A DNA stretch of 21,684 nucleotides, from positions 1 to 21,684 of the IMG/VR virus record IMGVR_UViG_3300020180_000475. One strand, 5' to 3'. This DNA is from a virus. Below are positions 16,119-21,684 of this stretch, in pieces (within the stretch, counting starts at the first letter, position 1; every line of letters starts with the position of its first letter). The position numbers and the translations under genes are program-made. A model generated the notes under the pieces. It was not told where the DNA came from and ran no database searches. It was given only the letters and a program-made list of their open reading frames with translations.

Positions 16119-16138
16119 TTGATAGTGCTAACTTGCTC

Positions 16139-16915
16139 TTACAGCTCAGTGATCTCATCCACCTTCAGGAAGCTAGTGACACGAGTCTTGAGATACTCGT
16201 ATACTGTCTGAAAGTCATCCCCGTTTTCGGAATTAACAAGCCAGATATCCAGCAGACCATCCAACTGCGTAAGCAAGTCTTGTCGGGCGCGAATGCTGTT
16301 AACGCGGCCCACCAAGATAGCAACCAACTGATCCACAGTATCGCTACTGCGACGCTTGCCGCTGGCAGTGAGTGGCGCATTGTCTGCAAGCATGATAACC
16401 TTGAAGTCTGCGCCGAAGGCTTCCAGCATTTCCTTCGTGATGCCTGAGCCACGCTCGCTCTTCGGCATGTTGGCAATAGCCTCGATGGTCAGCTTCGACA
16501 CATCGATCATACTGGCTTCCAGCACGAAACTCATTGCTGTGAAGTTGTCATCAGGAATCAAGCTGCCCACCTGATTCTTGAGAACATTGAAGATCTGATC
16601 ACGAACAGAATCCATCACGAAACTACTGATCTTCGGATCTTGCATGCCAGCAAGGATGCCTGCCAACGTTGGTACTGGAATATCCAGCTTGAACGCACCG
16701 CGCTTCCAATCCTTGGTGATGACCCCTTCAGGCGACTTGATTTCCCGAATCTTGCGGAAGTTGACAGTAGCGCTTTCGGTGTTGGCAAGCGGGTCCGTGC
16801 TAACGCTGACGTTGGGAACATCAGTTGTTGCGCTGATCATTGCGCCGGCGCCTTCAACTGCGTACATCGGGAACATGCCAGCAAACATTGCATTCAACAA
16901 AGTATTGCGTTTCAT
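16139..16915 (-). CDS. Unrecognised 258-residue protein, predicted highly expressed
   Basis: ATG 16915 is chosen because TGGAGTTAT lies directly upstream and the promoter's start point falls near 16972. A longer frame from the TTG at 16987 would begin inside the -10 box. The N-terminus MKRNTLLNAMFAGMFPMYAV is mildly hydrophobic but is not a clear signal peptide. Then come a strand-rich part (ESATVNFRKIREIKSPEGV, GAFKLDIPVPTLAGIL), a helical centre (VMDSVRDQIFNVLKNQV, SKLTIEAIANMPKSERGSG), a basic loop (TASGKRRSSD), helices (QLVAILVGRVNSIRARQDL) and an acidic end (KVDEITEL). No cysteine and no catalytic motif is visible. GC and codon choice (CTG, AAG, GAC, ATC) are stronger than in its neighbours and like the SSB-like gene. 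With its own promoter this suggests an abundant structural or DNA-coating protein, by inference. Confidence 0.82.
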   Translation of the reverse strand: MKRNTLLNAMFAGMFPMYAVEGAGAMISATTDVPNVSVSTDPLANTESATVNFRKIREIKSPEGVITKDWKRGAFKLDIPVPTLAGILAGMQDPKISSFVMDSVRDQIFNVLKNQVGSLIPDDNFTAMSFVLEASMIDVSKLTIEAIANMPKSERGSGITKEMLEAFGADFKVIMLADNAPLTASGKRRSSDTVDQLVAILVGRVNSIRARQDLLTQLDGLLDIWLVNSENGDDFQTVYEYLKTRVTSFLKVDEITEL

Positions 16916-16978
16916 TTTGATAACTCCAGTTAGGATATTACTAGGGTTTGGATGCATTGGTTTCCGCATCGTAAAACA

Positions 16979-17007
16979 AGTATACAATAGCCGCCGGCCT
17001 TTGTCAA
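16979..17007 (-). promoter_or_regulatory. Strong sigma-70 promoter
   Basis: On the minus strand TTGACA (17007-17002) is separated by exactly 17 bases from TATACT (16984-16979). The -35 is perfect and the -10 differs from consensus at one base. Transcription should start near 16972, giving a 5' leader of about 57 bases before ATG 16915. The TGA stop of the preceding gene lies inside the -35 box. Confidence 0.88.
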
Positions 17008-17192
17008 GAGGGTGGTCGACAGCTTCGCAGCACTTTCAAAACTTTAGCCACTGCCGTAGCATGTTGTCTTGTGACTATCTTCCACAGTCCGTAGGCACTT
17101 TTAGGCGTAGCCGCTTTTACTACCGTGCCATTACTTCCAATACAGTGCCATTGTCCTTTGTGCAAGAACAAGTTAGGCTTCCCTTTAATCAT
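17004..17192 (-). CDS. Small hypothetical protein, 62 residues
   Basis: I choose ATG 17192, which overlaps the preceding stop by 8 bp. A GTG at 17213 would add 7 residues but has no ribosome binding site. The protein begins MIKGKPNLFLHKGQWHCIGS and continues with ATPKSAYGLWKIV and a basic C-terminus (HATAVAKVLKVLRSCRPPS). 'KPxLxxxxGxWxC...TPxxAYxxW' is, from memory, a common pattern in small phage proteins of unknown role. Its TGA stop is part of the TTGACA box of the next promoter, so the end of this gene and the promoter are locked together. Confidence 0.75.
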   Translation of the reverse strand: MIKGKPNLFLHKGQWHCIGSNGTVVKAATPKSAYGLWKIVTRQHATAVAKVLKVLRSCRPPS

Positions 17193-17466
17193 TGCCGGGC
17201 TCTTGATAGTCACAAGTGTTTATCATGAATATCAACGCATCATCATAGTACTGTCGAAAGCCTGTTGAAAACCTTATAGCTCCCGTTGATGCTGGCACTG
17301 TCATCGGTCGATCAAACTTGATGATGTACATACCCTCATCGTCAAGAACAAGATCGAATACAATTGTGGCAGACCCCTTGCTACCAGTACAACTAGCAAG
17401 GATGTCCCGATTCATGCTATCCTTTCCTAACGAAACATCTGACTTAAACTCTTTAAGTATGTTCAT
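17185..17466 (-). CDS. Hypothetical 93-residue protein
   Basis: ATG 17466 overlaps the stop of the protease gene (ATGA), with GAGG upstream. After a charged start (MNILKEFKSDVSLGKDSMNR) the protein is strand-rich: SATIVFDLVLDDEGMYIIKF, PASTGAIRFSTGFRQYYDDA and LIFMINTCD. It looks like a small beta fold. No family recognised; no catalytic motif. Confidence 0.75.
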   Translation of the reverse strand: MNILKEFKSDVSLGKDSMNRDILASCTGSKGSATIVFDLVLDDEGMYIIKFDRPMTVPASTGAIRFSTGFRQYYDDALIFMINTCDYQEPGND

Positions 17467-17903
17467 TCTGTGTCATCCTCATAAGTCATGCGATTGAACG
17501 CATCGATAATGATGCGCTCTTTATCTGTTGCGAACTTAGTGGTATTAATCCTAGACAAGCGATCAGGGGAAAGTTCCATAACATCGTTCATAACCTCTTT
17601 CCACTTCAAGCCATGTCCACGATCACCGAACAAATCAAAAGCAACTTGATGTGCAACTTCGTGCGGGATAGTAATGTCCAAGATCTCCCGCATTATTGCC
17701 GGCGTATCAGAGCTTAGATACACCGGGTTAATCGCCACTCTGCGCCGATTAAAATAACACATGCCAAGCACTCTTTGGGAGCGTAAGGCATAGTCCAGAG
17801 CTGGCTTGATACCTAGCTTAGGATCGTAACGATAGAACTGTCTTGCACATTCCCACGCACGATCAAGAGAAGCTTGCGCCGCTTGCTGAAGGTGTGCTGG
17901 CAC
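17463..17903 (-). CDS. SprT-like zinc metalloprotease
   Basis: A 146-residue protein with the signature HEVAH (H81, E82, H85) followed by GHGLKWKEVM (H97, W101), the HExxH...HGxxW pattern of the SprT/Spartan family. The C-terminal zinc ribbon of bacterial SprT is absent, and the protein ends in an acidic tail (YEDDTE). Family knowledge: Spartan cuts proteins cross-linked to DNA, while the substrates of phage versions are mostly unknown. It lies between the RecD-like helicase and small genes, which suits a role in DNA maintenance. The start is GTG 17903, because no ATG, GTG or TTG lies further upstream in the open frame; its ribosome binding site is weak. The next ATG overlaps its stop. Confidence 0.87.
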   Translation of the reverse strand: MPAHLQQAAQASLDRAWECARQFYRYDPKLGIKPALDYALRSQRVLGMCYFNRRRVAINPVYLSSDTPAIMREILDITIPHEVAHQVAFDLFGDRGHGLKWKEVMNDVMELSPDRLSRINTTKFATDKERIIIDAFNRMTYEDDTE

Positions 17904-17935
17904 TGTGAGTGCTAGCTTAATCCGCAGCGACGCAG

Positions 17936-19948
17936 CTACTTTTTTGGCAAATTTTCCTCGGCTTCGGTATCATTTCTTTCATAGTACTCTTTAAGATCAT
18001 CTTGAATATCCTCTTCAGTATCAGGACCATCAACAAGATCAGTATCTTGATCAGACATTTTCAAGATTACCTCTTCAGTAGTATCTGACATGCCAAGCAA
18101 TCTTTGCTTAGTTTCCTTTGCCTTGTCAGTTGCCATCCTACCTTTGAAGTACTCTGCCTTCTCGGCTAAAGTATTGCCTTTGATGCGTTGGCTTTCTACG
18201 CCAATCACAAAGCTTTCCGGTTCGCAAATTATGTGTAACTCTTTTTGCGCGCGTGTAATAGCAGTATATACCATCTCACGCTGAAGCTTTGTGTTATGAC
18301 TGTTATGAAAGATAACGTATACTTTACGCCATTGACTGCCTTGACTCTTATGCACCGTAAGCGCATAACCCATCAATAGGTTATTTACTTCCCCGGCAGT
18401 GCTAATCGTGAATGTTTCCTCTTCACCGTATTTCCGAACAGTTATAGCATGACTGCATTGGTTCTTTATTTCTTCCGCATCCTTGCCGATAGCAGTACTA
18501 GCAAGCAAGGCATCAATATCCATAAATCCTTCTGCGTCGGTATCTGTCTGATCTATCATCCTACGGTAACCGCCCCAACGATCCATATGCACACTTTCGC
18601 GTCTTGTATGCCTGCCAACATAACGTTCGTTTCGTTTGATGCTAACTATCTCCGCTTCCTCTCGCTCAAAGAATACCTTGTCCCCGACTGCAAAGCAGTG
18701 TTTAAACTTGCCGCTGATTACTTCAAACACTACGCGGTTATGCTGAATCGAAAGAAAATCCGCGATATAGTTATTGATATCGATACTACCAACGCCCACA
18801 TTGAACGGCACAAGAATCATATCCGTCTCAGGAATATATTTCCCCGCTTCTATCTCAGACTTAAAGAACTGAGACAGCTTGATCAGGGTAGTTAGCTTGC
18901 CGTTTTCTCCGGTAAGCCTCTCGCTTAAGAATTGAAAGGTAACCTTGCTACCATCTTCCTCTCCATTCCATATATCAGCACACTCTTTTCTAGCAAGCGC
19001 TCGAATCTTATCTAGATTCTTAGCGAACTTCGTACCGCGATACTGCAGCATACTGCGCAATGCTGGTATCGTGTTTCCGGTACGGATATGGTTTGCCAGA
19101 TTAACAATGCGCCCCGCATGTCGATAGACTTCTGTCAGCTCTATCACGGGCAATTCTAGCAACTTGTATCCAAGTATCGCAGGCTCAAATATCGGTGGAA
19201 GTTGCGCTAAGTCACCTATGAAGATAAACTGCGCATCTGTATTGCTGATAGCATCCAGTAGCAACTGATACATTCCGGTGCCGACCATGCTACTTTCATC
19301 GATTATAAATACCTTGAGTTCGCTGCAAAGAGGCTTAATCCTATTTCGGCTAGGCTCGAAATTCATAATTGTCTTAGGTCTGCCAGTCTCTTCGTTGATA
19401 GTCTCATAAAAGACTGGCTGGAATTCTAACAATTTATGTATCGTATGAATGTTATGCTTGATATCTGGTGGGACATTACCCTTCAGATTACGCGTGGCAA
19501 TCCGTGTAAAGCTTCCGCCCCATATTCCGGGCGTACCGCCATGCATATACTTATGTTCGAAGCCTTTTGGTATGATTGGAATTCGTCCAAGATGCATCAT
19601 AGCCCGAACGATAGCATACGTGGTAGTAGTCTTGCCAGTGCCCGCTGGTCCCATGAGACAGCCACTAACCCCTTCAATGCCGAACATTTGAACAGCTTTA
19701 CGTTGCTGTTCGTTTAGGACGATACCGTTGATGGTGAAGAAATCGAACGGAACACCTTCCTTAATAAGCGGTGTCCCAACTACAGGTTCCGGCGCAGGCA
19801 ATGCTTCCACCGCATCTTGCACTGCTAATGCCATGATGCTAGGCATTATTGGCGCAGACTCTGGCTTGCTTGCCTGCGCCCGCTCCAGAATACGCTTACG
19901 CGCAGCCTCGATTAGTAACTCCATTTTAGGACTAATGCTTGATGCCAT
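17936..19948 (-). CDS. RecD/Dda-like SF1 DNA helicase
   Basis: A 670-residue helicase. Q motif LNEQQRKAV (about 78-86), Walker A GPAGTGKT (G100 to T107, K106), motif Ia FTRIATRNLKG, motif II FIIDESS (D217, E218), motif III FIGDLAQLPP (G245 to P252), motif IV LTEVYRH (R276), motif V GYALTVHKSQGSQW (527-540) and motif VI YTAITRAQKE (R566). The stretch VGDKVFFEREEAEIVSI sits where RecD2 and Dda have an SH3-like insertion. It should unwind DNA 5' to 3' during replication or recombination. Residues 5-20 (ISPKMELLIEAARKRI) are the shared module, followed by a proline-rich linker. The last 50 residues are strongly acidic. The start is ATG 19948, one base after the previous stop, with GGAG upstream; a longer frame to 20032 would overlap that gene. 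Confidence 0.93.
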   Translation of the reverse strand: MASSISPKMELLIEAARKRILERAQASKPESAPIMPSIMALAVQDAVEALPAPEPVVGTPLIKEGVPFDFFTINGIVLNEQQRKAVQMFGIEGVSGCLMGPAGTGKTTTTYAIVRAMMHLGRIPIIPKGFEHKYMHGGTPGIWGGSFTRIATRNLKGNVPPDIKHNIHTIHKLLEFQPVFYETINEETGRPKTIMNFEPSRNRIKPLCSELKVFIIDESSMVGTGMYQLLLDAISNTDAQFIFIGDLAQLPPIFEPAILGYKLLELPVIELTEVYRHAGRIVNLANHIRTGNTIPALRSMLQYRGTKFAKNLDKIRALARKECADIWNGEEDGSKVTFQFLSERLTGENGKLTTLIKLSQFFKSEIEAGKYIPETDMILVPFNVGVGSIDINNYIADFLSIQHNRVVFEVISGKFKHCFAVGDKVFFEREEAEIVSIKRNERYVGRHTRRESVHMDRWGGYRRMIDQTDTDAEGFMDIDALLASTAIGKDAEEIKNQCSHAITVRKYGEEETFTISTAGEVNNLLMGYALTVHKSQGSQWRKVYVIFHNSHNTKLQREMVYTAITRAQKELHIICEPESFVIGVESQRIKGNTLAEKAEYFKGRMATDKAKETKQRLLGMSDTTEEVILKMSDQDTDLVDGPDTEEDIQDDLKEYYERNDTEAEENLPKK

Positions 19949-19949
19949 C

Positions 19950-21302
19950 TTATGCTCCGATATCAAACGATGTTTCCGGTTTCGGTGGTATCTTGAGATG
20001 ATTAGCCTCAAGCTGAGCCTGCATTGCCGCACGCATCGCGATACGCCACTTAGCCATTGCGATGTAATAATCTAACTTGGTTACAAAAGCCGTAAACAGG
20101 GGCTTGGTGCTTAAACCGTTAGCGTTTGCAAATTGCTCTAATGCTAAATCATTTGTTTGCACAAGCGGCGCATCGACACTCTCATTAAGCATCTCAAATT
20201 GACTGCGTTCACTTTCAAAGTAATCGATAGCCCTATTTACCAGCTTCATCGCAAGCCCTGCGCTAGTAAAGTAATAACTGCTTGTTTCTAGCAGCATTCC
20301 CTCTGCATTGCTGGGCTCTAGCAAGTTGTCGTAAAGATGGTCTCGCAATTCTTTAACATCTGCAAGCCTGACTGGAGTATACTTCGGTTCATCCTTTGTG
20401 GCGCCCAGAATCGGAACACCGCCATAGCGTAGTTTTTCTGGCGGGATGCTAAGCAATCCATACCAATAGGGCGCAATGGATTTTGGTACGTTGGTACTCA
20501 TCAGTACCCACTTTGCGACAAGCTTATTGTTACCTTGCCAGATATCCTTATCTTCCCCCACCCTGCGAGAGACTAGCAAAGCGATGGCCTGTTCGTAATT
20601 CTCAAGCTTATCTTCGATCATCTTGCTACGAAACTTCGCCCCAATGTCCCGGCGCGCAATGTCTAGTTCATCAAGATAGAATCCAAGATTGCCGAGATTC
20701 AGGTTCTGATTATGCTTGCTGATCTTATATAGCGGTAACCGCTCTTTTAAATATTCCGCCTGAATGTTACTTGCCCACATAAACAACTTAATTGCCGGCC
20801 AAAAGTATGCATCCAAAACCTCTGGGCGTGGCCTAGCATATGCGCCCGGATCAATTGACAGCAATCCACTATGTTTGAACCATGCTAGGAATACAAGCTT
20901 TTTGGTAGTGAAGTGCTGGAATGCAGGATGCTTATACTCTTTACCCTTCATTGCTTCAAGGGTTAGAAGCACAAGCGCATCATTGGATAGCATTTCTTCC
21001 GCATATCCTTCCAAGCTGGAAGCATGCTCATTAAGCTGAGCAAGCACAGTACTGGCATGATTCTGCTTAATGTCTTTGATGCTTTCCGCTCCAGAGGGCT
21101 CGAACGGATTTTCTTGTGACTCTTTTGCCACTTCATCACGAAGCTTGCGAAGCACTCTTTCCTCTTCAGTGCGTACATAATCCAGTGCTTTTACCAGATC
21201 ACTGAACGGCAGGTTAAAGATAGGATGTGGCATTTCCAGCTTGAACGGTAGCATGTCATTGCTAGTCCAAGGTGTTCCACTTATTGAACAAAGTATTTTC
21301 AT
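19950..21302 (-). CDS. Unrecognised 450-residue protein upstream of the helicase
   Basis: ATG 21302 overlaps the preceding stop (ATGA), with AAGGG upstream. The N-terminus MKILCSISGTPWTSNDMLPF followed by MPHPIFNLPFSDLVKAL resembles, from memory, phage proteins of unknown function found in replication regions. The rest is mostly helical and charged: EERVLRKLRDEVAKESQENP, AYFWPAIKLFMWASN, then a strand-poor C-terminus ending in AMRAAMQAQLEANHLKIPPK. I looked for primase (TOPRIM, prim-pol), nuclease and ATPase motifs and saw none. It is one base from the helicase start, so a helicase partner, loader or atypical primase is possible, by position only. Confidence 0.82.
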   Translation of the reverse strand: MKILCSISGTPWTSNDMLPFKLEMPHPIFNLPFSDLVKALDYVRTEEERVLRKLRDEVAKESQENPFEPSGAESIKDIKQNHASTVLAQLNEHASSLEGYAEEMLSNDALVLLTLEAMKGKEYKHPAFQHFTTKKLVFLAWFKHSGLLSIDPGAYARPRPEVLDAYFWPAIKLFMWASNIQAEYLKERLPLYKISKHNQNLNLGNLGFYLDELDIARRDIGAKFRSKMIEDKLENYEQAIALLVSRRVGEDKDIWQGNNKLVAKWVLMSTNVPKSIAPYWYGLLSIPPEKLRYGGVPILGATKDEPKYTPVRLADVKELRDHLYDNLLEPSNAEGMLLETSSYYFTSAGLAMKLVNRAIDYFESERSQFEMLNESVDAPLVQTNDLALEQFANANGLSTKPLFTAFVTKLDYYIAMAKWRIAMRAAMQAQLEANHLKIPPKPETSFDIGA

Positions 21303-21490
21303 GTCTTTTTCCCTTCAGCTTGTGCTATGTCCAACAAATGCAATAGCACATATATACGGATTGACATGGGCGTATTAGCTCTGCGAAATACCTCTACAGC
21401 AGCATCTGCCGTAGAAGTATTTGAGTGCTTTTGATGAAGGCTAATTGTTGTGATTAGCCCATCACGGATACTGCTATCAACAGTGTTCAT
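21299..21490 (-). CDS. Hypothetical 63-residue protein
   Basis: ATG 21490 is chosen over the TTG at 21499, which would overlap the previous stop and has no better ribosome site; neither start has a clear one, so coupling is likely. The protein starts MNTVDSSIRDGLITTISLHQ, continues STADAAVEVFRRA and MSIRIYVLLHLLDIAQ, and ends in a lysine-rich tail. It is probably a small helical bundle. Its stop overlaps the next ATG. Function unknown. Confidence 0.7.
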   Translation of the reverse strand: MNTVDSSIRDGLITTISLHQKHSNTSTADAAVEVFRRANTPMSIRIYVLLHLLDIAQAEGKKT

Positions 21491-21495
21491 TTTGT

Positions 21496-21684
21496 TCAAT
21501 AGCGGAAAGCTGCTTGCGCGTTATGTTCGCGTGAGAATTCGGGCTCCATTATTTCCATATCAATATCAACGATAACCTTGATGAAGGTATCTTCTGATAT
21601 GTCTTGCCACAACCAATGCTCGAACGCAGTATCCAATTCGATAACATAATCTAATACTTTGTGTTTATAAATACCGCTTTTACT
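21496..21684 (-). CDS. 3' end of a gene, product not recognised (partial)
   Basis: The minus-strand frame is open from the window edge to the TGA at 21498-21496, giving the last 62 residues. Visible parts are SGIYKHKVLDYVIELDTAFE, HWLWQDISEDTFIKVIVDID and MEIMEPEFSREHNAQAAFRY. It is acidic and alpha/beta. The start lies outside the window. The next gene begins 5 bases later. No family recognised. Confidence 0.65.
   Translation of the reverse strand, partial: SKSGIYKHKVLDYVIELDTAFEHWLWQDISEDTFIKVIVDIDMEIMEPEFSREHNAQAAFRY

Noticed and set aside
15601-16122. Plus-strand open frame of 173 residues
   Set aside because: It lies antisense to the GTG-start gene and the gap, has no ribosome binding site, and its composition is that of a shadow frame.
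16024-16158. Longer form of the GTG-start gene from ATG 16158
   Set aside because: It begins inside the end of the 258-residue gene and translates a hairpin. GTG 16023 has AGGAG at ideal spacing.
16840-16915. Signal peptide on the 258-residue protein
   Set aside because: The N-terminal hydrophobic part is short and broken by Asn, Pro and Glu, with no clean hydrophobic core, so secretion is not supported.

Overview
The window reads as part of the genome of a tailed double-stranded DNA bacteriophage. The genes are tightly packed, start and stop codons often overlap (ATGA, TGATG, TAATG), and there is a phage replication and recombination set but no metabolic or ribosomal genes. The one strong promoter is a near-consensus sigma-70 type, so host RNA polymerase probably reads this block. 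A proteobacterial or other Gram-negative host is likely, but the sequence does not fix the genus. No integrase, CRISPR array, tRNA or insertion sequence was seen.

Layout. Positions 1-5231 are on the plus strand: the 3' end of one gene, then a 1652-residue protein that looks like a very large virion or DNA-ejection protein. From 21684 down to 5206 everything is on the minus strand, and the two blocks meet tail to tail with a 26-bp overlap of their last genes. In transcription order the minus block holds: a partial gene; a small protein; a 450-residue unknown; a RecD/Dda-like SF1 helicase; a SprT-like metalloprotease; two small proteins; a strong promoter (16979-17007) driving a 258-residue orphan protein; a 96-residue GTG-start gene; a 275-bp repeat-bearing non-coding gap; about ten small coupled genes, several with zinc-binding cysteine patterns; a PD-(D/E)XK nuclease with a possible iron-sulphur cluster; a Sak4-like RecA-core ATPase; a probable single-stranded-DNA-binding protein; a rho-independent terminator; a 108-residue protein; a previously hidden 51-residue membrane protein; a family A DNA polymerase with proofreading domain; and a DUF3987-like helicase ATPase.

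How the genes may work together. Nuclease, Sak4 annealing/recombination ATPase and SSB form a recombination cassette. Polymerase, AAA+ ATPase and RecD-like helicase supply synthesis and unwinding. No primase and no phage RNA polymerase can be recognised here. Three otherwise unrelated proteins (Sak4, the RecD-like helicase and a zinc-ribbon protein) share a 16-residue helical module next to a proline-rich linker. I regard this as the most interesting observation, because it may be a common docking tag of a phage replication complex.
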